Shown here in pieces: positions 36,413 through 44,889 of a stretch of DNA of 64,000 bases. The notes under the pieces were generated by a model. It was given only the letters and a program-made list of their open reading frames with translations. It was not told where the DNA came from and ran no database searches. The stretch spans positions 1 through 64,000 of the forward strand of contig JAGFNJ010000012.1 of the NCBI GenBank assembly GCA_017592775.1, written 5' to 3'. Position 1 is the stretch's first letter; each line of letters begins with the position of its first letter. A program made the translations under genes and the position numbers. This DNA is from Candidatus Accumulibacter conexus (lineage in GTDB: Bacteria; Pseudomonadota; Gammaproteobacteria; Burkholderiales; Rhodocyclaceae).

Positions 36413-37054
36413 TCAGGAGAGCATCCCCTTCTCGAGCGCGTGCCGCGCCAGTTCCGCGTTGCTCTGCAGCCCGGTCTTCTCGACGATTCGGGCACGATAG
36501 GTGGTCACCGTCTTCGGGCTGAGATGCAGCGCCTCGGCGATATGGTTCAAGCTCTCGCCAGCGGCAATCCGCCGCAGCACCTCAATTTCCCGGTCAGACA
36601 GTGCATCGGCCCCAGATTTCCTGCCCTGCCCCACCTCGAACGCCAACTGGTCCAGCAGCGCCGGGCTCACATGTTTGCCGCCCCCGGCGACCTTCAGGAT
36701 CGCCGCCAGGAGCGTCGCTGGTGCGCTGTTCTTCGTCAGGTAGCCGGCAGCGCCGGCTTTCAGCGCGCGCACGGCATAGACCTCCTCGGCGTACATGCTC
36801 AGCATGAGCACGGCGAGCCTGGGGCGCTCCGTCCTGATCTGCTTCAACAGCTCGAGGCCGCCTTTGCCCGGCAGGCCGATATCGACCAGGGCGACATCGA
36901 ATTCGGTCTGGCGGATCATGCTGATGGCTTGCTCGGCGCTCTCGGCCTCGCCCGCCACTTCCATGTCGCCACTCTGCGCCAGCAGCAGCCGCAAGCCCCC
37001 ACGAACGACGGCGTGGTCATCCACCAGCAGGATCTGCAGCTTGCGTCCGCTCAT
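36413..37054 (-). CDS. LuxR/NarL-family response regulator
   Basis: A 213-residue DNA-binding response regulator. The receiver domain (1-120) has the acidic pair in LLVDDHAVVRGG, phosphoacceptor Asp in VALVDIGLPG, Thr/Ser in LMLSMYAEE and Lys in YLTKNSAPA. The C-terminal GerE helix-turn-helix is LSDREIEVLRRIAAGESLNHIAEALHLSPKTVTTYRARI. It starts 6 nt after the histidine kinase stop, so it is the cognate regulator. The UvrY/NarL-like form suggests control of many genes. Confidence 0.93.
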   Translation of the reverse strand: MSGRKLQILLVDDHAVVRGGLRLLLAQSGDMEVAGEAESAEQAISMIRQTEFDVALVDIGLPGKGGLELLKQIRTERPRLAVLMLSMYAEEVYAVRALKAGAAGYLTKNSAPATLLAAILKVAGGGKHVSPALLDQLAFEVGQGRKSGADALSDREIEVLRRIAAGESLNHIAEALHLSPKTVTTYRARIVEKTGLQSNAELARHALEKGMLS

Positions 37055-37060
37055 CGTTCC

Positions 37061-39553
37061 TCAAAACGGCATGCGCAGGGCCAGGATGGTGCCCCCTGTG
37101 GCGCCGCACGAAAGCTTGATCTCGCCATCGAAGCGGGCGGCGCGTTCCTGCATTCCCAGCAGGCCCCAGGACTCCGTCTTCGTCAGGGCGCCGTCGTCAG
37201 TGCCCACACCGTCGTCCTCGACCGCAATCATAACGGCACCGGCGTCGCAACGGACACGAATCTCGGCGCGCGACGCGCGGGCGTGGCGAACGACGTTGTT
37301 CAACGCCTCCTGGACGATGCGAAACATTGCGGTTGCTCGCTCGGGGTCGACCTCGAGTGCGACAACCTCTGGCGAAAGGGTGACGTCGCATCGCAGACCG
37401 GTCCGCTCGCCAATCTGACCGGCGTACCACTCGATCGCCGTCCATACCCCGAGGTGGTCGAGTACGCTTGGTCGCAGATCGCTGATGATGCGACGCATCG
37501 TATCCACCGCCGAATCGAGCAACTGCGACGCGTGCGCAAGCTGTGCGTCGCCGGGCAGAGCCGCCTCCTGCGCACGCTCGATTGCCATCGCGATTGCCCA
37601 TTTGACCGCCGTCAGAGTGCTGCCGAGGTCATCGTGCAGTTCGCGTGCGATCCGCACCCGTTCCTCCTCTCGCACCCGCTCCAGGTACCGGGAAAGCTGT
37701 CGCAGTTCTTCGTTCGACGCCAGGAGCGCATCCTGGCTGCGCTTCAGTGTCGTCATGTCGACCACGTTCACCAGGACGCCGTCGATGTCGCCATTGACGT
37801 TCCGATGTGGCGCGTACGAGGACAAGGTCCAGAAGAGACGCGGATCGTCGCGTCGCTCCGCCACACTCTCCGCGGCAAGGAGTTTGGTCGTGCCGCGCAG
37901 GCGCGGCACGAACTCGTCGGCGACGACCACTTCGCCCGCCAGCGCACGTTGCAGGTGAGCGTCTATGCCGAGCCGCCGCGCGTCGGGGAACAATTCATCG
38001 AGGTGCCTGCCGATCGCCGCCTCGCGCGGCAGGCCGATGGTGCGCTCGAGGAAGCGGTTCCAGACGATCACCCGCAGCGCCCGATCATAGACGACGAAGC
38101 CTTGATTGACATTGTCCAGAAGTTCCTGGGCGAAACCTTCGGCCTGCAGCCTTGCCGTGATGTCCTGCACCGTTGCGACGAAGAAGTCCACGCGGCCATC
38201 CTCGTGCCGCACCGTCCTGACATCGGCCGTGACGTTGATGACCCTGCCATCCTTGCGCAGGAAGCGCTTGTCGGTTTGAAAGCCGTTGCTCGCGCCGCTC
38301 AGCAGACGCTCGAACTGGATCCGTTCGCCTGCGAGGTCGTCGCGGTGGGTGAGCTCGATCCAGCTCAGCTCGAGCAGTTCCTCGCGCGGGTAACCGAGGA
38401 TCTCGCAGAGACGATCGTTGAAACGCAGCCAGCGCCTGCTGTCGGCCGCGAGGGTCGTCATGCCGACGAAGGGCAGATCGAAAAACAAGCGGACCAGGCG
38501 GTCCTTCTCCAGGCTCTGGGTTGCCAGTTCGAGCTGGTGCGTTCGCAGTTGCTGGCGCCACAGCAGGACGATCAGGAGAGAGACGACCAGGATGGCGCAG
38601 GTGGCGACCAGGCTGACCCAGAACACCAGGTTGCGCAGTGGCGCGAGAACTTCGTCGCGATCGACCTTCGCCACCAGGTGCCACGGCGTACCGCTGACCG
38701 GGCGCGTCGCGGCGAGCACGTCAACCCCGCGGTAGTCCTTGCCCGCAATGACCTGTGGCGTGCCGGCGAGGACGGCACGGGCGGCCGGCAGATCGGGATC
38801 ATCGAGAGGCTGGCTGAAAAGCAGTGCGGTGGCGGTGCGATGACGCAGTTCGTTGAGGTACAGGACGGCGTCTCCGTGCCGGCGAACGAGCAGTGTCTCG
38901 GCACTCGGGCTCGGCGTCGGCCAGCTCTGGATCAGCGGGAAGACGACCCGTTCCACGGGCGTATCGAGGATGACCGCGCCCACCGCGCGCCGCCGGCCAT
39001 CGATTTCCCGCACCAGCGGTGCAACCCAGTCGAGGTGGACACGGCCCGAATCGCTCCGATAGAGATCCGTTGTCGCCACCTGGGTGGTGTCGAAGGCCGT
39101 CTGCAGGGCTCTGCGGACCGGCGCTGCGGCGCTGGCTTCGTCCGCCCCGATGGCGACGATTGGTTGCGCACTGCCGTCCACCAGCAGGAAGCCGTCGTAG
39201 GAGTACGCCCGTTGCAGCGTTGCCAGTCGCTCCACGATGCGCTGTCGTGCACCCTGCTCGTCGCCATGTGCCGTCGCCCGCACGGCATCCTCAATGAGAC
39301 CGGGGCTGGCACCGAGGACCACGGCGTCGCCACGTCTCTCGTCCAGCCAGGCTTCGATCTGGCCTGCCTTGAGGATGGCGATCGCCTGCAGATCAGAGAA
39401 GGCCTGCTCCTTCAGGCGCGGGGCTTCCAGGTGGTAGATACCCACGGCAAGCAGCGGCACGATCGACAACAAGCCCAGGATGACGGCGGCGACGGCACGC
39501 AAGCGTGACTGGGGAGGCAGATGGGCTGCAGGGGAGTGGAAGTTCGCTGGCAC
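37061..39553 (-). CDS. Sensor histidine kinase with extracytoplasmic sensor and two PAS domains (NarX-type)
   Basis: An 830-residue membrane kinase. A first helix (about 20-40) and a second near 320-345 flank a periplasmic Cache-like domain with the YDGFLLVDG and TDLYRSDSGRVHLDW segments. Two PAS domains follow (MTTLAADSRRWLRFNDRLCEILGY and VYDRALRVIVWNRF). The catalytic half is HisKA_3/HATPase: phosphoacceptor His in RIARELHDDLG, and ATP site with NNVVRHARASRAEI, DDGVG and GLLGMQERA. It would phosphorylate the LuxR regulator 6 nt downstream. The signal is unknown. Confidence 0.93.
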   Translation of the reverse strand: MPANFHSPAAHLPPQSRLRAVAAVILGLLSIVPLLAVGIYHLEAPRLKEQAFSDLQAIAILKAGQIEAWLDERRGDAVVLGASPGLIEDAVRATAHGDEQGARQRIVERLATLQRAYSYDGFLLVDGSAQPIVAIGADEASAAAPVRRALQTAFDTTQVATTDLYRSDSGRVHLDWVAPLVREIDGRRRAVGAVILDTPVERVVFPLIQSWPTPSPSAETLLVRRHGDAVLYLNELRHRTATALLFSQPLDDPDLPAARAVLAGTPQVIAGKDYRGVDVLAATRPVSGTPWHLVAKVDRDEVLAPLRNLVFWVSLVATCAILVVSLLIVLLWRQQLRTHQLELATQSLEKDRLVRLFFDLPFVGMTTLAADSRRWLRFNDRLCEILGYPREELLELSWIELTHRDDLAGERIQFERLLSGASNGFQTDKRFLRKDGRVINVTADVRTVRHEDGRVDFFVATVQDITARLQAEGFAQELLDNVNQGFVVYDRALRVIVWNRFLERTIGLPREAAIGRHLDELFPDARRLGIDAHLQRALAGEVVVADEFVPRLRGTTKLLAAESVAERRDDPRLFWTLSSYAPHRNVNGDIDGVLVNVVDMTTLKRSQDALLASNEELRQLSRYLERVREEERVRIARELHDDLGSTLTAVKWAIAMAIERAQEAALPGDAQLAHASQLLDSAVDTMRRIISDLRPSVLDHLGVWTAIEWYAGQIGERTGLRCDVTLSPEVVALEVDPERATAMFRIVQEALNNVVRHARASRAEIRVRCDAGAVMIAVEDDGVGTDDGALTKTESWGLLGMQERAARFDGEIKLSCGATGGTILALRMPF

Positions 39554-39728
39554 CGGTCGAGGATAACCAGCCCCTCAGCGGCGGTCAATCCAGCTCTCGG
39601 CTCTCAGATGTCTTCGGAGGCGGATGACGGGGATTTGTGCGGATTGATCCGGATGCTTCGAATCCGCTCACGGGCCGGCCGGGAAACACTGCCCGGACCC
39701 TGCGGGCGGGGCGGAGTGCCGGGGTTTC

Positions 39729-39805
39729 TGGTGGTGATGGGTGGAATCGAACCACCGACCTAAGGGTTATGAATCCTTCGCTCTAACCGACTGAGCTACA
39801 TCACC
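39729..39805 (-). tRNA. tRNA-Met (CAT anticodon)
   Basis: A 77-nt cloverleaf on the minus strand: acceptor GGTGATG pairs with CATCACC, the anticodon loop is TTCATAA, the T arm is GGTGG-TTCGATT-CCACC, and the 3' ACCA end is encoded. Elongator Met is likely; an Ile2 (lysidine) tRNA also reads CAT and cannot be fully excluded. The last pair of the anticodon stem (31-39) is an A-C mismatch. Confidence 0.9.
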
Positions 39806-40198
39806 AGCGGGCGCCGGATTATAGGGTTCTCTCGACTTGCCGGTCAACACGTGGGCGATCGGGTCTCCCGGGCAACGGCTGTCGCGATCCCCGGCCGGCT
39901 CCGACTTCGGCGGTATGCCGGCGGGGGAGTGGCCCGCTCTGGTTTCGATCAGTTAGTATTCCGCCTTCAGGGCAACTGCCGCCGCTTGCCGCGCGCCAGG
40001 GTGGCGCGGTGAGGGGTGCGAGCGGAATCTCGGGCCGGGCGCGCTGGTCTGGGCGGGATCCGGCACAAGCTGGTGCGCGAGCGGTCGCCCTGCGATTCCT
40101 GCAGTCACTCGGAGCTGCGCGCAGGGCCGTGACTGTCGTCAACAACCCAACCCTTCGGGGTGAAGGCCAGGCGGCCGGCGCGGCCGGGGTGAGGTCAG
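39806..40198. other. Intergenic region between tRNA-Met and the SWIM gene
   Basis: This 393-nt region carries the tRNA promoter at its left end. Otherwise it is GC-rich, with no coding frame I believe in and no RNA motif seen. The last 15 nt hold the ribosome binding site GGTGAGG of the SWIM gene. Confidence 0.5.
39818..39847 (-). promoter_or_regulatory. Promoter of the tRNA-Met gene
   Basis: On the minus strand: TTGACC (39842-39847), 18-nt spacer, perfect TATAAT (39818-39823), 13 nt before the mature tRNA 5' end. Confidence 0.75.
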
Positions 40199-41560
40199 AT
40201 GTCGGCAGCGGCTGTCAGTTATACCTATCGCTATCCCTGGGCATCGGGTGTCGTGGCGTCGCCACGGGCCCGCATCCTGCAGCTCGCCACCTGCTCGACC
40301 GGCGCCGGGCATCCAAATTTCTTCCACGGCCGCATCGAACAACCACGGTGCGTCGCCGACATGCTGCTGGCGCTGCTCGAGATTGTCCGCAGCCATTACT
40401 TCCTGCCGCGGCTGCCGCAGATGGATCCGGTGGTGACGAGCAACGACGCGATGCTGCGCTTCGAGGGCTTCAGTGGCTGCTGCGGCGTCTACGTGCGGGT
40501 AGATCTCGCCACGGCGGGGATCGAGTGCGAGCGGGCCGGCCGTGGCACGACCAACGTCGATTTCAACATGCCGATGCGCGCCGCCCTGATGCGGCTGAGC
40601 GACCAGGAGCGAGTCGAATTCTCGGTCGGCCGCGAGGCGTTCACCCTTGCCAGTGGCGAATCCCGCGTCGTCGAGAAGAAGGTCCGCCTGCCGCTGCGCT
40701 GGATCAAGGGCTTCAGTGAAGTGCAGGCCTACCTGCCCCGCTTGCGCGCCGTGGCCGAGGTGAATGGGGCCGAGGCGAGGCGCTTCGCGCGCAGCCTGCC
40801 GGCGGGAAGCGTGCCGCGGCAGCCCTCGTTCGCAGTGCAGTCGGCTGGCGGCCTGCGTCTCAGCCAGCGACCGGCCGCCGAGTGCGCGCAGGTGCATGGC
40901 CTGCACCGCCTGCGTACACTGGTTGGCCTGGTGCAGCGCGCCGTCGGGCTGCGCATCTGGAGCGATCCGCTCTCTGGCGCTTCCGCGTGGGAAGTCATCC
41001 TGCCACCGGGGCGGGTGACGCTGTTGCTCAGTCCGGCAACCGAGCGCGGTTTCTCGGGCGAAGGACAGGTACTGGCGACTCTGGCCGGGGGCGTCGGTGA
41101 ACCGGCACTGGCGAGCGTGCGCGCGCAATTGTGCTGGCAGAATGAGCTGCATCTCGGGCAGGTGGCGGCCGTGACCGGGCTGCGCGAGGACGAGGTCGCT
41201 GCGGCGCTGGCAGCACTCGGCGCCCGTGGCCTTGCCGGTTACGACTGCAGCAGCGGTCGTTACTTCCATCGCGAACTGCCTTTCGACCACGATCTGGTCG
41301 AAGCGCTGCAGCCGCGCCTGCTCGCTGCACGCGAGCTGTTGCAGCAGAACAAGCTGCGACCGCTCGCCGCCGTCGCCGGCGGAGGTCACGATGTCGCCGT
41401 CGTCGGCAGCGACGTGCTGCACCATGTGCGCTTGCGGATTGACCGCGATCGCTGTTCATGCCCATGGTTCAGCAAGCACCAGGGTGAGCGCGGGCCGTGC
41501 AAGCACATCCTCGCGGCGCGCCTGTTTCTCGGCGAGACCGCCGAGGATGCCGGTGCGTGA
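40199..41560 (+). CDS. SWIM zinc-finger domain protein
   Basis: A 453-residue protein. The C-terminal SWIM zinc finger is CSCPWFSKHQGERGPCKH (CxC followed by CxH, about 419-436), a motif that binds DNA or proteins. The rest (1-400) is a family-specific region with strands such as LQLATCSTG, LRFEGFSGCCGVYVRVDL and RAVGLRIWSDPLSGASAW. Proteins of this type (E. coli YehQ is similar in size and finger position) often sit next to a large partner and to MoxR/vWA ATPase genes. Here the large partner overlaps by 1 nt, but no MoxR or vWA gene is in the window. Confidence 0.72.
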   Translation: MSAAAVSYTYRYPWASGVVASPRARILQLATCSTGAGHPNFFHGRIEQPRCVADMLLALLEIVRSHYFLPRLPQMDPVVTSNDAMLRFEGFSGCCGVYVRVDLATAGIECERAGRGTTNVDFNMPMRAALMRLSDQERVEFSVGREAFTLASGESRVVEKKVRLPLRWIKGFSEVQAYLPRLRAVAEVNGAEARRFARSLPAGSVPRQPSFAVQSAGGLRLSQRPAAECAQVHGLHRLRTLVGLVQRAVGLRIWSDPLSGASAWEVILPPGRVTLLLSPATERGFSGEGQVLATLAGGVGEPALASVRAQLCWQNELHLGQVAAVTGLREDEVAAALAALGARGLAGYDCSSGRYFHRELPFDHDLVEALQPRLLAARELLQQNKLRPLAAVAGGGHDVAVVGSDVLHHVRLRIDRDRCSCPWFSKHQGERGPCKHILAARLFLGETAEDAGA

Positions 41561-44500
41561 TGGATGAGCGGGGACTTGCGGCGCTGGTCGCGCGCCATTC
41601 GCCGTCCGAGGTCGTCGATGCGCTGCTCGCCCTGCCAGTCGACCAGCGCCGCGCGCTGGCGCCGATCGCCGCCAGGCTCTGGCGCGCGGTGCAAGGCGGG
41701 CGGGTACTCAATGACTGGCTGCTGCTGGTCCCGGGAGTCGGGACGACCAAGGAAAGCAGCAGCTTCGGTCGCCGCTGGCGTGCGCAGCAGGCCCGGCTCT
41801 CGCTCGCCGTTCTCTGCCTGTGCCCGGTCGACCAGGCGCGCCGGGTGGGGTGGTTCGGTGCCGGTGTCAGCGATGACCTGCTGCGCCGGGTCCTGCTGGC
41901 ACGCGATCAGGCCTGGCGCGATGCCTGGCTGCGGCACCGGCTGCGTGAGGATTTTTCCGGCCTGTCCTGGGCGACGGTGCGCGGCCTGATTCGCGACGGG
42001 ATCTGCGTCCGTCCCTCTGACGAAGCGGCCTTCGCCGGCTATCTGCGCCTGCTGGTCGATCAACTGAGCCCGGGCGTGCCACGCCAGGGGAACCCCTACC
42101 GGCCGCCCAGCGCCGGCCTGCTGGCCGACCCGGACCTGCTCGAGGACGAGGTCTGGCGCCTTTTCGATACCGACACCAGAGCCTTCGACGACTCCTGGCT
42201 GCGCCGCTCGCCGCGTTGCCCGGCGGACTACGAGAGCTGGAGCGAGGCGCTGCTCCGACTGGCGGGGGACGGCCGCCTCGACCGCCAGCGGCTGCTTGAT
42301 GCCAGTCTCGCCGGCCTCTGGAAGAGCGCCGACAACGGCGTCGTCGCCGGCTATCACCGTCTGCATGCCCGCCTGTCGCCCGCCGCCGCCGAAGTCGACG
42401 TCCGCGAAGCTGCGTACCGCGAACTGCTCGGACACCGCAGCGGACAGGTCGTCGTCTTCGCACTCCGTCAGATGACGCAGATCGCCAACCGACGATCGCT
42501 GCTGTCCGTGCCGATGCTGGCGGCAATGCAGCCCGTCTTCGGCCTGCCCGCGAAGACGCCGGCGCTGGCGGCGCTGCGGCTCCTGCGCCGACTGTTGCGA
42601 AGCGAATGGTCCGCCGATCAGGACCCGGCGACGCGCGACGCGACGCATGCCGTCCTGGTCGCGGCGCTGCGGCATCGTGCGAGCGAGGTGCAGCGGGTGG
42701 CGGCGGAACTGCTCGGCGAGCACGCGGCTGCCGGCGGTGGCGTACCAGCGGCGGCCGTCGACGAACTGGCAGGCGAGGTGTCGCCGCCGGCGCAGCAGCT
42801 GCTGGCCGCCCTCGTTGCCGAGCGCGCGCCCTGCGCACCCCTGTCGCGAGCCGCTGTCGCGGCAGATGCCATCGCGCCGCCTGCCGGCGACGCCGCTGCC
42901 GTGTCGACGGCGGCCGCCGAACCGTCGGCGCTCGGCCTGGGCTCGCTGCCGCAGCGGCTGCGCGCACTGGGTGGCATTGCCGCTGCGGTTGACCTCGCAG
43001 CGCCACCGCCACCGCTCGCCTTTCGTCTCAGCGACCTGCCGCAGCTGGCGGCGCTGCCGTGCCTGCAGCCGATCGCCAGCGTCGACGAACTGATCGATTG
43101 CGTCGCGCATGCGGTCGAGACGATCGCTTCGGCCGATGAGGTCGAGCGCATCGTGGACGGTGTCGCCCGCTTCTTCGACGAGCGCCCGGATGATTTCGCG
43201 GCCCGGACGCAGGCTCTGGCGTGGCGGATTCATCGCGGCGCGTCGGCCGATGCACGCGGGCTGGTGCTCCCGGGCAGCCCGCTGGCGTTGCGGGATCTCG
43301 TCCTGACCTGGCTCGAAGGCGGTCTGCAGCAGAGCAGCCTGCCTTTGCACCTGCGGCTGCGCGGTGCGATGCGCTTCATCGACAGGCGCCTGCGCGAGTT
43401 GGCCCGCCACCTCGACCGCCACGGGGCGCTGGTGCCGCTGGCAACGCCGACGCACGCCCGTGGCTGGCTCGATGCCCGGGTCTTTGTCCAACGGCTGGCT
43501 GGCTATCAGTCGCCGGCGCGACAGCCGCTCTTCACCGACCTGCTGCAGGCGCTGCTGCGGCTGGCGCCCGATGGGCGGCAGGAGGCGCTGGCGACGGCCA
43601 CCACCCTGCAGGGCGCTTGGGCCCCCGCGGTGCGCTGGGCGCTTGGTGGCGACACCGGGCCCGGTGCTGCCGACGGCAGGCATGCCGCGATCTGGATCGC
43701 TGCCGGTCGCGCCCGTTGCCCGGACGGCGATCTCAGTGCTGCCCTGGCGCCGCTCGGTCTGCGCATCGGCTGGCCCGACGTGCTGCAGAACGCCGAGTAT
43801 CGATGGCGCGCGCTGACGCGCACCGTTCGCCAGCAGCGGCGCGAGATCCGCTTTGCTGCCCTCGAGGTGCAGGTGTCGCCGCCGTGGGCGGCAGGGCGAT
43901 CGGCCGCGCGGAATGCGCGGCATGACGACAGCCACGGCGGTGGCGCATCCATTCTGCCGGCGGTCGGGCGGTGGCTGCGGACTGCCGGGGCGGCGGTCCG
44001 GCTGCGCCATCTGAACCCGCTCCTGGCGCTACCGACCTGCCTGCCGCACGAAGCGATGCCGCATCGCTCGCTGACGGTTGGTACCAGCGCGGCGTGGATG
44101 ATCGAATGGTCGCTGTCGCTCTGGCCGCTCAACGTAGACGCAGCGCTGGCAGCCGCTGCCCGGCTGATGGTCGAGCGGATCGACCAGGGGGCGAGCGCCG
44201 CCGAACCGCTGCACCCTTTCCTCGAACCCCTTTTCGAGGCGGATCGGCCGTGGTCGGAGATGGGCCGCCTGCTGCTGTCGGTGGCCCTCGCCAGCCGGGA
44301 CGGCGACCTGCGTCGACTGGCTGTCGACCTGTTGATCGAAGGCGTCCACGATGGCCGCGCGCAGCCGCAGGAACTGGCCGATGTCTGGCAGCGGCTGCAC
44401 GCTGGCGGCTGGCTGAAGGCGAACCGGCTGACGTCGGCGCTCGCCGAGGTGGCATGCGTGTCACCGCTGCATCGCTGGGCGGTCGCGAGCCTGATCGAAA

Positions 44501-44784
44501 GCGCGATCGAGGTCTTCCTCGCGCAAGGCGGCAGGGCTGGCGCGGCGCTCGAACTGTTGCACGAGTCGCTGATCACGCTGCAATGTGGGCCGCTGCCGGC
44601 GACCGCCGACAGGCTGGCCGTGTTCGGCAGCGGCAAGGCGGGCAGCGCCGCACGGGCGATCCGCAGCCTGGTTGAGCACACACCGCTGGCGCGTTCGCCG
44701 GTGGCGCTCGAACTTGCGTGGCAGGCGCGCTACCGCAGGCTGCAGCGCTGGGCCTTGGGCGAGGCGCCGGCAGCGACCGGTTGA
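41560..44784 (+). CDS. Large helical repeat protein (DUF6493-like), partner of the SWIM protein
   Basis: A 1074-residue protein with many helix pairs of HEAT-like appearance (for example AALVARHSPSEVVDALLALP, AAYRELLGHRSGQVVVFALRQM, HAVLVAALRHRASEVQRVAAELLGEH). It resembles DUF6493, a family of unknown function found with SWIM genes. An Ala/Pro-rich linker lies near 400-450. There is no signal peptide, membrane helix or known catalytic motif. The start (ATG, TGATG overlap with the SWIM stop) shows translational coupling. Codon use is ordinary for the window. A scaffold or DNA/RNA-binding role is plausible but unsupported. Confidence 0.6.
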   Translation: MDERGLAALVARHSPSEVVDALLALPVDQRRALAPIAARLWRAVQGGRVLNDWLLLVPGVGTTKESSSFGRRWRAQQARLSLAVLCLCPVDQARRVGWFGAGVSDDLLRRVLLARDQAWRDAWLRHRLREDFSGLSWATVRGLIRDGICVRPSDEAAFAGYLRLLVDQLSPGVPRQGNPYRPPSAGLLADPDLLEDEVWRLFDTDTRAFDDSWLRRSPRCPADYESWSEALLRLAGDGRLDRQRLLDASLAGLWKSADNGVVAGYHRLHARLSPAAAEVDVREAAYRELLGHRSGQVVVFALRQMTQIANRRSLLSVPMLAAMQPVFGLPAKTPALAALRLLRRLLRSEWSADQDPATRDATHAVLVAALRHRASEVQRVAAELLGEHAAAGGGVPAAAVDELAGEVSPPAQQLLAALVAERAPCAPLSRAAVAADAIAPPAGDAAAVSTAAAEPSALGLGSLPQRLRALGGIAAAVDLAAPPPPLAFRLSDLPQLAALPCLQPIASVDELIDCVAHAVETIASADEVERIVDGVARFFDERPDDFAARTQALAWRIHRGASADARGLVLPGSPLALRDLVLTWLEGGLQQSSLPLHLRLRGAMRFIDRRLRELARHLDRHGALVPLATPTHARGWLDARVFVQRLAGYQSPARQPLFTDLLQALLRLAPDGRQEALATATTLQGAWAPAVRWALGGDTGPGAADGRHAAIWIAAGRARCPDGDLSAALAPLGLRIGWPDVLQNAEYRWRALTRTVRQQRREIRFAALEVQVSPPWAAGRSAARNARHDDSHGGGASILPAVGRWLRTAGAAVRLRHLNPLLALPTCLPHEAMPHRSLTVGTSAAWMIEWSLSLWPLNVDAALAAAARLMVERIDQGASAAEPLHPFLEPLFEADRPWSEMGRLLLSVALASRDGDLRRLAVDLLIEGVHDGRAQPQELADVWQRLHAGGWLKANRLTSALAEVACVSPLHRWAVASLIESAIEVFLAQGGRAGAALELLHESLITLQCGPLPATADRLAVFGSGKAGSAARAIRSLVEHTPLARSPVALELAWQARYRRLQRWALGEAPAATG

Positions 44785-44803
44785 TCACCTAGTGTTCATG
44801 ATA

Positions 44804-44837
44804 TGTCCTGGACAAAACGGATTGGTCTGGCTACAAT
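44804..44837 (+). promoter_or_regulatory. Promoter with overlapping palindrome before the MerR/B12 regulator
   Basis: TGGACA (-35, 44809-44814), 17-nt spacer, TACAAT (-10, 44832-44837). The palindrome TGTCC-T-GGACA (44804-44814) overlaps the -35 box and could be an autorepression operator. Confidence 0.6.
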
Positions 44838-44889
44838 TGCGAGGAATCGTCCTCTGGGACTCGAATTTCCTTATTTTGCTCAAGACAAT

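Noticed and set aside
36389..39508. A 1039-codon open frame on the plus strand
   Set aside because: Antisense to the response regulator and histidine kinase, whose domains are clear; its composition is His/Arg/Gln-rich and unlike a real protein.
39819..40145. A 108-codon frame on the minus strand upstream of tRNA-Met
   Set aside because: It overlaps the tRNA promoter, has no ribosome binding site and looks like low-complexity Arg/Pro/Ala sequence.
41386..44010. An 874-codon open frame on the minus strand
   Set aside because: Antisense to the DUF6493-like gene; Arg/Gln/Gly-rich, no recognisable domain.
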